From positions 25,637,951 to 25,701,950 of the forward strand of contig CM066917.1 in assembly GCA_033964015.1 (NCBI GenBank): a DNA stretch of 64,000 nucleotides, given 5' to 3'. Position numbers and translations under genes: made by a program. The notes under the pieces were generated by a model. It was not told the DNA's origin. It did no database searches and was given only the letters and a program-made list of their open reading frames with translations. Positions 38,601-42,031 of the stretch are shown here, piece by piece. The stretch comes from Scolanthus callimorphus (Eukaryota > Cnidaria > Anthozoa > Actiniaria > Edwardsiidae). How positions within the stretch are numbered: the first letter of the stretch is position 1; each line of letters begins with the position of its first letter.

Positions 38601-40784
38601 ATGTTGTAGTTAATTATCAAATCAAGAGGGCATGTAAGCGACGGGCATAGACACGGAGATCTGATTGTGTAAAGATCGAATTGTGAAAGTTGGAAAATTA
38701 TTATTAAATGGTTATATACAGTCCCCTTGGATAGTTTTGGATTGGAAGGACCGTCGGAGATTGTACCGTCGGAGTTTACCAGCATAGTGGTCCTTCGAGC
38801 CGGATCTCCGACGGTCCTTCCAATCCAAAACAACCCGTGACAAGGTTGACATTGCACTGTTAGGGACGTGAAACTCGTTAGCATTATATAATACCGGTGC
38901 CTCGATGTGCCGCAGGAATTCGGAAACTGTGAAAAGGTCTACTTTAATTTATTTTATTGGTTCGTTTCCAAGAAAGAAAACGTCGAACTTCCGGTTGCCA
39001 TCCTTTGTCCCGAAACGTATATTATTAGCAATTTCTGACATTTTTTTCATTGTTTCGTTTTTGTTTCAGCTTTGCCCTAGTCAGTCAGAACACCGCTGAC
39101 TTTATTACGGTTACCATAACGACGATTACCTCGTTGGTTGGTTTAAAAAAATCGCGTATCACGAACGGGGCTGTCACGCCAGGTAGCATCATCTTCAGCT
39201 TTGCCATTCAGCCCCGTGATTACCACCACCATAGAAAGGGACCGAGCGTGGCGGAGGCGACTAACAGTTTTGCTAGTTTGGTCAGCAGTGGTAGCCTCAA
39301 CATCCCCTTCAACGGGAACGTATTTGTAGCTGACTCGACTTCTTTCAAGGTAACACTCAAATCGCGCCTTCTTTTTGGTGGTAAGGCGCTGTAAAGGGTT
39401 GCTGTAGTTATTGTACTGGAAACGTTTGGAGTATCGAACAACTTATTGTTAGTTTTATAGCGTTTTATAGCGCTTCTAGTTGAATAAAGGTGCTATAACT
39501 TCTTATATTATTCGAGCAACTTTTTCCTTTTCGAGCAACGTTTTGAGCAATTTTCCATGTTTTTGAGCAACTTTGACACAAATTTTGACCCAATCTATAA
39601 ATGCCTAATCCGTACCCCTACCCTTCAGAAAAATATACACGAACGTACAAGGAAGATTTCATCAAAACGGAGGATATATCAAATGAGTTGAAATGCCTTT
39701 TGGGGAAAGTGATCTCTCTTCTCGCACGTGCATCCACACGGTCTCCCTGTGTTTCATTTGCGAGCCGGCTGATGCAACAGGGTGGTGTTCCAAATATGGT
39801 CATTGGTGTACCACGAATAGTGTACCACGTATAGGCGGATTTATTGTGACGTCAGTGTTTACATATTTCAAGCATCCGTGAAAATCAGCAAGCGTAACGG
39901 AGCTACAAAAAGAATTGTTCTGAATTTCAATAGCGCCTGGTGAATGAAGCGTAATTAGAAAGTTTTACGTTCGTCATTCAAATTATGAGCGCATGGCGAT
40001 AAGTTCAATTTACAGAAAACATGAGGGGTAATGAGCTTCTTGCCACCCAAGAAATTCAAGGCTATCGAAAATGCCTCTTTGCTCTTGGAAAATGTAATAA
40101 AGATGTTCGCGAGATGAAATAATTACTAAGAACTTATTGACGTTTACGTTCGTTTTGGAGGCTCTACGCAGGTTTTTAAAAACGAATGGATTGCTGTGTG
40201 GCAAACGGTTCATTAGCCCACATATTTTCACCAAAATGAACATTTAACTACGTCGTTACAACTGAATGTTAACCTTTAAATTTTCAGAGTAGGTTTCATT
40301 TGCTGTCCGCTATTCATATTCAGTGCTGATTATTTTCGAGCTCCTTCAAACATCCTGAATCTAGACCCTGCTTATGCAAATGAGCCCAAACTGTAAACAC
40401 GAAATCCCCCTATACGCCAGAAAGGAATTGAATCTTTCTCTGTTTTCTTTGAAGTTTCAGAAATCTCCTTTCTCTGCTACGTCGACGTCTCAACCCCCCA
40501 CCTCCTCGACAGGACTCCCAACAGGGAAGCCCAAGAAAAAAGGTCTCAGTACGGCGGCGCTGGTGGCAATCATTCTTGGAACCATTTTCGCGTGCGCCAT
40601 TTTGATTGTCGGAGTGGTCTTCTTCTTAAAGAAGAGACAGAAAGTGACCCAGACGAAAGTCCAGGATTTGGCCATGACAAAGGAGCCGAAGAGCAATGCT
40701 GGATATTCGCCAGAAATAAAACGTGCGCCGACAGGAGGTATATATCGACAGTTGACTGACGAAAGTATGAAGTCTAGCGTTTAG
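8013..40784 (+). CDS. REJ-domain single-pass membrane protein (15 exons, 5' end missing)
   Basis: Exons: 8013-8699, 10370-10708, 11756-11937, 12946-13045, 15956-16163, 17856-18073, 19211-19408, 29062-29268, 29554-29747, 32303-32545, 32910-33094, 36414-36590, 38232-38488, 39070-39349, 40461-40784. All are bounded by AG/GT, and codon phase matches at every join except 33094 to 36414. Order of modules: IPT-like segment, a cysteine-containing sandwich and REJ region, GAIN C-terminal part with a degenerate GPS, Ser/Thr-rich linker, SEA-like module, one membrane helix, short tail. REJ proteins include sea urchin sperm egg-jelly receptors and polycystin-1 relatives, but this one stops after a single helix and has no polycystin channel. 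A role as a cell-surface adhesion or recognition protein is inferred. The signal peptide was not found, exon 1 here carries two apparent frame breaks, and an exon may be missing between 33094 and 36414. Confidence 0.72.
8700..9250. mobile_element. Inverted-repeat element with CAGGGTCTTCTGGGTAATTT arms
   Basis: The block from about 8758 to 8840 (containing CAGGGTCTTCTGGGTAATTT, AAGATGGCGGTCACTCGGAA and CCTGGCAAAGGCTGGG) returns inverted at about 9155-9225. Between the arms, GGTGTAATAACC and GGTTATTACACC form an inner inverted pair. A short fragment of the same arm recurs at 16195-16235. Confidence 0.7.
9225..9460. mobile_element. MITE with GCGTCATGGGAGAAA / TTTCTCCCATGACGC arms
   Basis: GCCCGCGATGCGTCATGGGA near 9258 is inverted as TCCCATGACGCACCGCGGGT near 9385, with matching outer parts CACACCTGTCTGTTGC and ACAACAGACAGTTATG. 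Related sequence occurs at 50815-50885 and 51410-51470. Confidence 0.65.
9595..9885. repeat. Tandem ACGTCACGCTTTATCACGCTAAA array
   Basis: Units of about 20-30 bases combine CGTCACGCTTTAT with CACGCTAAAACGA and are repeated about ten times with variation. Lies in the intron between gene 1 exons 1 and 2. Confidence 0.85.
9886..10300. repeat. TATGTC/TGTGTC hexamer-type array
   Basis: About 415 bases of TATGTC, TGTGGC, TGTCCA and TGTGTG hexamer variants. It produces long open frames on both strands (Met/Ser/Val, Cys/Leu/Tyr or Asp/Ile/Thr repeats), none of which is a gene. It ends 70 bases before the exon 2 acceptor. Confidence 0.93.
10370..10708 (+). CDS. REJ-type gene exon 2
   Basis: Acceptor TTTACAG, donor AAAT/GTAAGT. 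The peptide begins PCIDVPILFMVRGDGLNC and ends in WKSKPNKKVRPNEKVTLK. It starts and ends in phase 1, matching both neighbours. Alternating hydrophobic residues and NCS and NLT sequons fit a beta-rich ectodomain. Confidence 0.72.
10780..10972. mobile_element. Near-perfect palindromic MITE (~190 bp)
   Basis: ATTAGATCACAATTTTCTAT on the left pairs with ATAGAAAGTTGTGATCTAAT on the right, and GTTGGGAGAGACACGAAAAC pairs with GTTTCGAGTGTCTCTCCCAA near the centre. The loop lies at the GAGCCGCAGGC stretch. Confidence 0.85.
10973..11755. other. Intron 2 remainder
   Basis: Contains a GGACCAATCAGAGCGCGC motif at about 11026 and two diverged copies of a CTACCTACCAGCAACCTT-type segment (about 11320 and 11620). 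The open frames here have no splice-supported role. Confidence 0.4.
11756..11937 (+). CDS. REJ-type gene exon 3
   Basis: Acceptor TATTCTAG, donor CCAAG/GTGAGT. Peptide contains LKAPDCDGPERQTSRNVS and LRVNVSCIEFPNL and ends LAMAIIPKNTLKMAK in phase 0. NVS sequons occur twice. Confidence 0.72.
11970..12285. mobile_element. AGTATAAACCAACTAGTTGG family, copy 1
   Basis: Contains an inner palindrome (AACAATTAGACCTC...GAGGTCTAATTGTT) and an outer region with TAAACCAACTAGTTGGTCGG, GCCAGGCACGGTCTATCAC and AATAGACCATTAGTAGCTCA. The whole segment reappears in inverted orientation at 23148-23452. Confidence 0.85.
12405..12668. mobile_element. MITE with AGAGCGGATTTCACATGACTGTC terminal repeats
   Basis: AGAGCGGATTTCACATGACT at 12410 is inverted as AGTCATGTGAAAACCGCTCT at about 12643. 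The interior holds three ATTGGCT/AGCCAAT motifs. Confidence 0.8.
12946..13045 (+). CDS. REJ-type gene exon 4 (100 bases)
   Basis: Acceptor TCTTTTTACAG, donor CGAAG/GTAAGT. Reads TYTILIVASVNDKTANMTTS and then SDVLPTCEIE, ending in phase 1. The strand pattern at its start fits the end of a beta-sandwich that began in exon 3. Confidence 0.7.
13055..13468. mobile_element. MITE with GACCCCGTCCACACTA terminal repeats
   Basis: AGACCCCGTCCACACTACAC at the left is inverted as AGTGTGGACGGGGTCTTGG at the right. Inner copies of CCGTTTTC and CGTCCACACTA appear as subrepeats. It begins only 10 bases after the exon 4 donor. Confidence 0.85.
13469..14205. other. Intron 4 stretch
   Basis: Contains a small hairpin at about 13522-13580 (GAATAAGGATTATCCTTAA against TTAAGATTATCCTTATT). 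Otherwise no structure is recognised. Confidence 0.4.
14215..14490. mobile_element. Palindromic MITE with GTTTCTTACAAACAC arms
   Basis: AGTACTTTCTCTTGCTCTCT pairs with AGAGAGCACGCGGAAAGTAC, and AACTTGAAAGACACTCG pairs with CGTGTCTTTCAAGTTTT around a GCCTGCGGC centre. A CTGATTGGTTAAAAGG motif lies at the outer left edge. Confidence 0.82.
14543..14700. mobile_element. GGGGCGTAGCTAGG-type MITE
   Basis: TTTCAGGGGCGTAGCTAGG is inverted as CCTGGCTACGCCCCTGTA 140 bases away. Same family as at 6306, 44719 and 47646. Confidence 0.8.
14785..15515. mobile_element. 730-bp compound foldback element
   Basis: Outer arms: GGCTAAAGTGCTAATGAAAT...CCGCTTACTAGGGCT type sequence, inverted at the right and partly doubled there (about 15400-15515). 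Inner arms: GGGGGTACTCGGATATAAAA against TTTTATATCCGAGTACCCCC. The core is a tandem of about 30-base TTTCATACCCAAAAAAATACC units. A run of 18 C residues occurs at about 15354-15371. A piece of the outer arm recurs near 31216-31258. Confidence 0.8.
15516..15680. mobile_element. Palindromic MITE (CACTTAATGACTGC arms)
   Basis: ATACACTTAATGACTGCTTC is inverted as GAGGGTGCAGTCATTAAGTG; inner arms GAATCTCGATGTTTCCCGAG and GAGGGAAACATCGAGATTCG surround a GACGAAGTC loop. Flanked on the right by GAACCAATCAGAGCGCGCGC (about 15820). Confidence 0.85.
15956..16163 (+). CDS. REJ-type gene exon 5 (REJ core)
   Basis: Acceptor TTCATTCCTCAG, donor GGAGA/GTAAGT. Contains VRLRCQADVTDSDIGYSWAC, followed by a cysteine-spaced stretch and RIKLNAKELPPGE. 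The YSWxC motif and the L-P-P-G-xY-F pattern completed in the next exon are characteristic of REJ repeats. Confidence 0.78.
16250..16490. repeat. Purine-rich AGAAA/GGAAG tract
   Basis: Imperfect run of GAAAGAAAG, GGAAGGAAG and AGAAAAAG units in intron 5. The open frames on both strands are compositional. Confidence 0.75.
16637..17475 (+). repeat. Dispersed repeat (AATCAGCAAGCGTAACGGAG), copy 1, interrupted
   Basis: The segment from AAATCAGCAAGCGTAACGGA through TTACGTTCGTCATGCG, TTGCCACCCAAGACATTCAA and CCGCTATTGATATTC matches 39883-40400 in the same orientation. In this copy, about 330 bases (about 17095-17428) are inserted before the shared end CTGAATCTAGATCCTGCTTA. The other copy is uninterrupted and shows the pre-insertion sequence. 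Confidence 0.8.
17095..17430. mobile_element. Foldback MITE inserted in the 16637 repeat
   Basis: AGATACGAATTTTTTCTTCT pairs with AGATAAAATTCGTATCTCCG, with inner arms ATTTATCTCACTCGTTCG and CACTCGTGAGATAAATT. The outer part has ACATTACATGACCGC against CGGCCATGTAATATCC. A related hairpin (ATTACACGGTGGCTTGAAG) lies at 58010-58110, and one arm at 48165-48205. Confidence 0.78.
17505..17750. mobile_element. Two adjacent palindromes
   Basis: First: GAATCCTATGATATCTC against GAGATATCACAGGATTC. Second: ATTCCGCCGAAAATAGCACT against AGTGCTATTTTCTTAGCGGA with GATATCGC inner arms. They may be parts of one element; the second lies about 110 bases before the exon 6 acceptor. Confidence 0.7.
17856..18073 (+). 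CDS. REJ-type gene exon 6
   Basis: Acceptor TTCTTCAG, donor CTCCGG/GTAGGT. Continues the REJ core with YNFTCTFTSESQSNNCSAS, then IPKCSFRDVRKL, and opens the next repeat (LKIGFAVASSTGGAATWSIV). Phase 2 at the start matches the preceding exon. Confidence 0.76.
18083..18360. mobile_element. Inverted-repeat element, GGTGGACCATTAGAAAT arms
   Basis: GGGTGGACCATTAGAAATCG near 18138 is inverted as ATTTCTAATGGTCCACC near 18327. The interior is A-rich. Confidence 0.65.
18590..18710. mobile_element. Small hairpin element, GGAATTCCAGACT arms
   Basis: GCGGAATTCCAGACTGAGG is inverted as AGTCTGGAATTCTGC with a 40-base loop. A related TTCCAGACTGAGGGATGAA core recurs in the hairpin at 54334-54460. Confidence 0.65.
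18711..18922. mobile_element. MITE with GCCCATGTACACGACAG termini
   Basis: AGGCCCATGTACACGACAGG is inverted as CTGTCGTGTAAATGGGGCTT. Inner arms GGCACGGCTCGGATA and TATCCGAGCCGTGCC match well. Confidence 0.8.
19211..19408 (+). CDS. REJ-type gene exon 7
   Basis: Acceptor TTTTATTAG, donor TCTCTAG/GTAGGT. Contains VIGGGSLLSGSPYLFILTVV, the second L-x-x-G-x-x-YxF signature, and ends with ASCAVVFRTCTTPSL. The following intron is about 9.65 kb, the longest in the gene. Confidence 0.76.
19471..21668. mobile_element. 2.2-kb foldback element with CRE-rich 127-bp repeat units
   Basis: Terminal inverted repeats start TAATATATAGATTTAGCCAC on the left and return at 21640-21665. The symmetry centre is at about 20285 (GCGGGCCGAAGGCCCGC). 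The left arm carries two to three copies, and the right arm about eight copies, of a unit of about 127 bases containing TCAAGAAGGGATGAACCTC, ACAACCAAACTTGGGTGAAG, GGTCACGTGGTATGACGTCA and TTGATGACGTCATCATAGG. The arms are therefore unequal in length (about 810 and 1380 bases). No transposase frame is present. Sits in the 9.65-kb intron 7. Confidence 0.88.
21733..22160. mobile_element. MITE with GGCTATGTCACACGAGGCAA termini
   Basis: GGCTATGTCACACGAGGCAA at the left is inverted as TTGCCTTGTGTGACATGGCC at the right; TTTTCTTGCAACTTGCAACG pairs with CGAGTTGCAAGAAAAA. Subrepeats of GCAACGCAAC and AATTCGCAACG occur inside. Confidence 0.85.
22366..22560. mobile_element. MITE with AATAGCCGTATTCACACTAG termini
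   Basis: AATAGCCGTATTCACACTAG is inverted as CTAGACGTAGTGTGAATACG at about 22488. A second left end of the same family begins at 22539 without a clear partner downstream. Confidence 0.75.
22561..23147. other. Intron 7 stretch
   Basis: No coding support. A minus-strand open frame at 22549-22887 begins inside a MITE end and shows no domain. Confidence 0.4.
23148..23452. mobile_element. AGTATAAACCAACTAGTTGG family, copy 2 (inverted)
   Basis: Reverse-complement counterpart of 11970-12285, including GGTCTATTACAAATCCTGC, TGGCAAAACCACCACCTTTC, ATAAAATAATGGAATTCATT and the palindrome ending in CTAATTGTTAAATA. Right flank is GAGCCAATCAGAGCGCGCGG. Confidence 0.85.
23565..23632. repeat. (TTATTG)n hexamer array
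   Basis: About eleven TTATTG hexamers, directly followed by TCATTGGCGTGTTGAC. The same boundary appears inverted at 28858-28880, next to the longer hexamer array. Confidence 0.93.
24516..24958. mobile_element. MITE with AAAGGGGCACTGTCACCATT termini
   Basis: The left end is inverted at the right as AACCGTGACAGTGCCTCTTT. Interior matches the element at 1796-2410, here without the satellite. Confidence 0.8.
25025..25388. mobile_element. MITE with ACAGTAAAAACCCGCGTATA termini
   Basis: ACAGTAAAAACCCGCGTATA and AAGAACC are inverted as GGTTCTTATACGCGGGTTTT and TACTGTAG. GGTTCTTA and TTCTTAAA subrepeats fill the interior. A fragment of the end lies at 47095-47140. Confidence 0.88.
25400..26535. repeat. 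TACACTACACGC / GCACGTTACGCAC satellite
   Basis: About 1.1 kb of degenerate units built from TACACACTACACTGCACG, CTACGCACTACACGCT and similar blocks, with higher-order repeats near 25900-26200. It gives a 341-codon plus-strand open frame of Thr/Leu/His/Tyr/Ala repeats that is an artefact. Confidence 0.93.
26536..28860. other. Intron 7 spacer with diverged CRE-unit relatives
   Basis: From about 26780 to 27150, TATCTCGAGAAG, AACATCGCT, AAACTTGGGTGAAG and TCACGTGGTATGATGTCATC recur as diverged relatives of the 127-bp unit at 19471-21668. Two short GTTGCCATGG-type motifs appear at 27403-27850. No gene is supported. Confidence 0.5.
28873..29053. repeat. (TTATTG)n hexamer array abutting exon 8
   Basis: About thirty TTATTG hexamers end in TTATTAATTGATAG, the acceptor of exon 8. 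The array therefore supplies the upstream pyrimidine context of that splice site. Open frames of Cys/Tyr or Leu repeats are artefacts. Confidence 0.96.
29062..29268 (+). CDS. REJ-type gene exon 8
   Basis: The acceptor is TAATTGATAG, eight bases after the end of a (TTGTTA)n array; donor CTGCAG/GTATTC. Peptide starts ALIIESEDQNITRNSSISFE and contains YHQFCYCQHRRKGPCREVC. Phase 1 at both ends matches neighbours. Confidence 0.74.
29554..29747 (+). CDS. REJ-type gene exon 9
   Basis: Acceptor ACATATGTAG, donor TGTAAA/GTAACC, chosen over an alternative GT at 29743 because only 29747 gives phase 0 for the next exon. Reads YVVQCTVYVTNGDGLCADSG, then turns helical (TEELNKAREELEKRISEGD), matching the helical spacer that follows the REJ region in polycystin-1-like proteins. 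Confidence 0.76.
29760..30145. mobile_element. Probable MITE, CGCCTTTGTCACAC / GACAAAGGCGAATG arms
   Basis: ACTCGCCTTTGTCACACAAG near 29849 is inverted as TATGACAAAGGCGAATGG near 30094. AGCCAATCAGAAGG lies at the left edge. Confidence 0.55.
30146..31400. other. Intron 9 stretch
   Basis: A segment at about 30628-30690 (TTTTTTTTGCTCTCCAGTAC, then AACCACGTGACAATCCAACTG) matches 33955-34005. GAAGCACACATGGGA and the following TTTCATTAGCACTTTAGCTT at 31216-31258 are an arm fragment of the 14785 element. No gene is supported. Confidence 0.45.
31406..32012. mobile_element. 600-bp TIR element with captured SAP-like coding fragment
   Basis: GGGAGCGGTCATTAACTAAT at the left is inverted as ATTAGTTAATGACCGCTCCC at the right, with TCA on both flanks as a possible 3-base target duplication. 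Secondary arms GGGCAGGGCCGGGAAATTTG and CAAATTTACCGGCCCTTCC also pair. The interior encodes YEDYNWEALYREGKLSRLKV followed by a Lys-rich helix on the plus strand. Confidence 0.85.
31596..31835 (+). CDS. SAP-like fragment inside TIR element
   Basis: An open frame of about 79 codons reads YEDYNWEALYREGKLSRLKV, then VLDMYISKRKLKHTKSARKQ and KIDIVIADM. The W-x-x-L...G-x-L...L-x-V-x-x-L-D-x-Y-x-x...L...K-x-x-K-I-x-x-I layout resembles SAP-type helix-extended-loop-helix motifs. It is probably a fragment of a nuclear or transposon protein carried by the element, not an independent gene. No start context or promoter was identified. Confidence 0.4.
   Translation: MYEDYNWEALYREGKLSRLKVAVLDMYISKRKLKHTKSARKQEKIDIVIADMHGPLCKAIATLRGRILISREENCISRG
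32303..32545 (+). CDS. REJ-type gene exon 10
   Basis: Acceptor CAAATCTTCAG, donor GAAGAG/GTGAGT. Starts ATVCLKQLTIARIDAERTR and has a basic SSRRRRSVTCEPTLL stretch. The RRRRS could be a furin-type processing site; that is inference from the motif alone. Confidence 0.72.
32590..32830. repeat. Dispersed repeat fragment (related to 41540, 53350, 62370)
   Basis: GCGTGGGCTGCCCGTGGTAT and TACTTACAGACCTTCTAAAT resemble blocks in the other three copies (CGCGGGCTGCCTGT and TTACAGACCTCCCAAATA at 62373-62540). Located in intron 10. Confidence 0.5.
32910..33094 (+). CDS. REJ-type gene exon 11
   Basis: Acceptor TATTTTAAAG, donor TATAAG/GTAAAC. Reads VEDDITVFENMIGDRVAMYD, then NKRSFINTINELGRSICKTL. The helical pattern fits the GAIN subdomain A or the linker before it. 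Ends in phase 2, which does not match the following exon as drawn. Confidence 0.7.
33160..33345. mobile_element. Inverted-repeat element, CAGGGAAAAG arms
   Basis: TATCCAGGGAAAAGTAACCT and GAAAGCGGCGAGGAATTCG on the left are partly inverted as CGAGGTTTTTTGGCCGCTTT and TTTCTTTTCCCTGAAAAC on the right. Confidence 0.5.
33375..33590. mobile_element. Palindromic MITE, CGCGGCGCGCTTCGATTTGT arms
   Basis: Outer GACTGCATGCAGCCCCTTCT pairs with AGAAGGGGCTGCAAGCAGTC; inner CGCGGCGCGCTTCGATTTGT pairs with ACAAATCGAAGCGCGCCGCG. Confidence 0.88.
33744..34254 (+). pseudogene. Frame-broken coding-like region of unknown identity
   Basis: An ACCATGG start opens a frame reading MATYDVQYENLSNSLSECVA and WALPENRKLKITSW, stopping after 59 codons. 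A second frame carries LPENGLAPEQQVEIYGSAVS and FFALQYNHATVELHR, and a third carries EYKLRELYDIQLYSQCQCPA and WEVSKELVSELAVWRGGSEW before a possible donor CACAG/GTAACG. The composition is protein-like throughout, but at least two frame shifts and stops interrupt it. It lies in intron 11 on the same strand as the REJ-type gene. I do not recognise the family; a decayed transposon protein or retrocopy is the likeliest reading. Confidence 0.35.
34295..36130. mobile_element. GGGGAGGCTCTGGTGAC family host MITE, split by a foldback
   Basis: The left piece (ACAGGGGAGGCTCTGGTGAC to TCTGATTGAAAG) and the right piece (GATTGAAAGTTTGAGCATGC, then CTGTCACCAAAGCCTC and GGGGAGCTCTGGGTACGAGA) are two halves of an element like those at 41055-41240 and 60185-60420. 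They are separated by the 34350-35941 insertion. Confidence 0.72.
34350..35941. mobile_element. 1.6-kb foldback with 9-bp target duplication and CRE/CACGTG units
   Basis: Terminal repeats GGGTCGGGACAAAACGTGGC and their inverse end exactly at 34350 and 35941, and both are flanked by GATTGAAAG (34341-34349 and 35942-35950). Nine bases is typical of Mutator-like and foldback insertions. The arms carry repeated units of about 130-145 bases containing ATGACGTCATCGATCACGTG, ATTTCACAAAACTGC and GTCAAACTTTGTCAAC. A smaller insertion (about 35495-35685, with AGGCCTCTTCC-like ends and a CTCTCT run) interrupts the right arm. No transposase is encoded. Confidence 0.88.
36414..36590 (+). CDS. REJ-type gene exon 12 (GAIN C-terminal part)
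   Basis: Acceptor CTGTTTCCAG, donor CCGAAG/GTAAAA. The part from 36468 on reads SDVFSLALFNPYTLDELVVS followed by NLENPVELKIPL, the strand pattern that precedes a GPS in GAIN domains. The first 50 bases read more sensibly (TTRLDVFVAFERTD) in another frame, and the phase does not match exon 11, so either another base is wrong here or an exon upstream has been missed. Confidence 0.65.
37285..37735. repeat. GGCGAGATAA satellite, array 2
   Basis: It begins with three ATGGTCCAATTGAAAGGCGAG composite units and continues with about 30 near-identical GGCGAGATAA or GGCGAGATAG decamers. Same modules as the array at 1975-2275, but with a longer pure decamer run. Confidence 0.95.
37740..38032. mobile_element. 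MITE with GGCTTAACTAGGACACACGT termini
   Basis: CTTAACTAGGACACACGTAA and CGCGCAACATTTGTGTCC are inverted at the right as CAATGTTGCGCGCTACATGT and GTCCTAGTTTAGCC. Inner arms ATAGGACACGCTTGTGTC and AAACATTTTGT-like pairs continue the palindrome. Confidence 0.8.
38232..38488 (+). CDS. REJ-type gene exon 13 (degenerate GPS, Ser/Thr-rich)
   Basis: Acceptor GCTCTATAG, donor GGCCAG/GTAAGT. Opens CHIWDQTASSWVTTGV, which matches the GPS pattern C-x-x-W...W-x-T-x-G-C except that the second cysteine is Val. The next block reads VKCSSVKFGFITAFNVS where a GPS has C-x-C-x-H-L-[ST]-x-F: the fourth cysteine and the HL-[ST] cleavage triad are missing. A Ser/Thr/Pro stretch (VPTPSTVSMGITTKTTLVPS) follows, then FIQFKFTAS leading into the next module. 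Confidence 0.75.
38715..38840. mobile_element. Hairpin element, TTTTGGATTGGAAGGACCGT arms
   Basis: TTTTGGATTGGAAGGACCGT and CGGAGAT pair with ATCTCCGACGGTCCTTCCAA and TCCAAAAC. The loop is about 50 bases. Lies in intron 13. Confidence 0.85.
39070..39349 (+). CDS. REJ-type gene exon 14 (SEA-like module)
   Basis: Acceptor TTTTTGTTTCAG, donor TTCAAG/GTAACA. Reads FALVSQNTADFITVTITTI and then RITNGAVTPGSIIFSFAIQP. The pattern of an aromatic start, a helix, then a residue trio before GSI and a following strand resembles SEA or SEA-like membrane-proximal modules. A GSVVV-type cleavage site is not clear (PGSIIFSF instead). Confidence 0.7.
39480..39880. other. Intron 14 stretch
   Basis: Three TTTTTGAGCAACTTT-type repeats at about 39511-39570. 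Overlapping short open frames at 39601-39881 have no splice or domain support. Confidence 0.4.
39880..40400 (+). repeat. Dispersed repeat (AATCAGCAAGCGTAACGGAG), copy 2, uninterrupted
   Basis: Matches 16637-17094 plus 17430-17475, in the same orientation. The join GATTATTTTCGAGCTCCTTC marks where copy 1 carries its 330-base insertion. It ends 60 bases upstream of the last exon of gene 1. Confidence 0.8.
40461..40784 (+). CDS. REJ-type gene last exon (membrane helix and tail)
   Basis: Acceptor TTGAAGTTTCAG. After a Ser/Thr/Pro linker and a basic PKKKG, the hydrophobic helix LVAIILGTIFACAILIVGVV spans the membrane, followed by stop-transfer KKRQK and a tail of about 55 residues ending DESMKSSV. 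TAG stop at 40782-40784. The last four residues (KSSV) only loosely resemble a PDZ-binding end. No further membrane segments follow, so this is type I single-pass. Confidence 0.82.
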   Translation, partial: KSPFSATSTSQPPTSSTGLPTGKPKKKGLSTAALVAIILGTIFACAILIVGVVFFLKKRQKVTQTKVQDLAMTKEPKSNAGYSPEIKRAPTGGIYRQLTDESMKSSV

Positions 40785-41054
40785 TCAGCTTTTCTATTGG
40801 TCGAGAGCAAAGTCTTTCGTTTTTCAACCAATCAAATTGTGAAAACGCGCCATTGCTCACGTCTTGACTAAACGCAGGCCTAACTTACTTCGCCTCCTGC
40901 TTGATTTGTTGCTGAATGGCTTCCACTCCTGGTTAGCTAGCGGTTTGGGATTTGCGTATAGTTTTCGACAGTCATCTAAAATCTGCTATATACCTAGACA
41001 TTCACTAAAAAAACACTTGCTGCCATTGGTTGATTTCATTCGGGTCAAGTGACC

Positions 41055-41240
41055 TTCACTCTCGTAGCCAGAGCTCCACAACTCCACCTTAGCGGGGGAG
41101 GCTCTGGTGACAGCCATTCGAGGACTTTTGCTGATTGGCTGATGATTCTTCCCTCAGCGGCTCTGTAAATGGCTGTCACCATGGCCTCATCAATCTCTAC
41201 TCAGAGCCCGTCATCTTTTGGCCAGCGGCAAGATTCGATT
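41055..41240. mobile_element. GGGGAGGCTCTGGTGACAGC family MITE
   Basis: CTCTCGTAGCCAGAGCTCCA and GGGGGAGGCTCTGGTGACAG at the left pair with GGCTGTCACCATGGCCTC and CTCAGAGCCCGTCATC at the right. GCTGATTGGCTGATG lies in the middle. Complete relative at 60185-60425. Confidence 0.7.
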
Positions 41241-41539
41241 TGTAAGCATGCGTGATAGATCAAGATTATACAGAAACAAACGAACTTTCATGAAATCGGA
41301 AGCCCAGAATCTGGTTGGATAACTGCGCACATAAGCAATCCCCCCAAAATCACTCTCAACATTTCTATTGAGCACCGTGCTGGAGGGTTTATTCCATCAC
41401 CGGAGAAGCACCCGGAGAAACATTAAAATTTCTGTTGAATTTGTGCAGATTCTCACTTTCCAAAGCAAAAAAATTGAAAAAGTAAGTTAATGTTCTGTCA
41501 ATTTTATAAAGTGAAATTACGAGTCTGGTTTATTTCATT

Positions 41540-41862
41540 AATTATTGGGGATCGGTGAGAGCAATGCATTATGGGCAGGACGAGTCACCCGTTGAATGTG
41601 TCGTTTTCTAAAATTTCCTTATATGGAAGTTTCTACTTACCATATTTGGAAGTCTAGAAGTTTTCCTAGCTTATTTCTTCCCCTAAATTGTCAAAACGTT
41701 CGCCAAAACTTGCAGGTTTTGGAGAGAATCGCTGTTCTTGTAGGCCGCCATCTTTGTTTTGGCCCCGGGAGCTCGGAAATTCAAACACAGGTAGCCCGCG
41801 TCACGCACGGGTTGGCATTGACAATTACGACACATTTATCTTGATCGGCTGTTAACTAACCC
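41540..41862. repeat. Dispersed repeat with AGGCCGCCATCTTTGTTTTG core
   Basis: Shares GTGTCGTTTTCTAAA, GGTTTTGGAGAGAA, GGCCGCCATCTTT, CAGGTAGCCCGCGTCACGCA and ACACATTTATCTTGAT blocks with the inverted copy at 53462-53735. The CATCTT/AAGATGG core is a common YY1-like motif in MITEs, but no TIR was identified. Confidence 0.7.
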
Positions 41863-41932
41863 TCCCATGGACTTCCTAAGGGACCTATTAGTGCTTCAAT
41901 TTTTCTACCCATTTTTTCTTTTGGTTTTGCAG

Positions 41933-42031
41933 ATCATTGCGACCAGCTTCCCGGCACACCAGATGGCCACCACTCATAAGACACTTCTGCCTCCGCTACA
42001 TTGCAATGCCGCAAGTCAAGTAAATAAGTAG
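41933..42031 (+). CDS. Weak candidate terminal exon
   Basis: After an excellent polypyrimidine tract (TTTTTTCTTTTGGTTTTGCAG), an open frame reads IIATSFPAHQMATTHKTLLP and continues to a TAG at 42029-42031. It lies 1.15 kb past the stop of gene 1 and could be an untranslated or alternative 3' exon, or chance. Confidence 0.18.
   Translation: MIATSFPAHQMATTHKTLLPPLHCNAASQVNK

Noticed and set aside
8013..40784. Polycystin-1 or PKDREJ orthologue with channel domain
   Set aside because: The gene ends after a single membrane helix and stop-transfer basic run; no PLAT domain or further membrane spans are visible up to 64000 on the plus strand.
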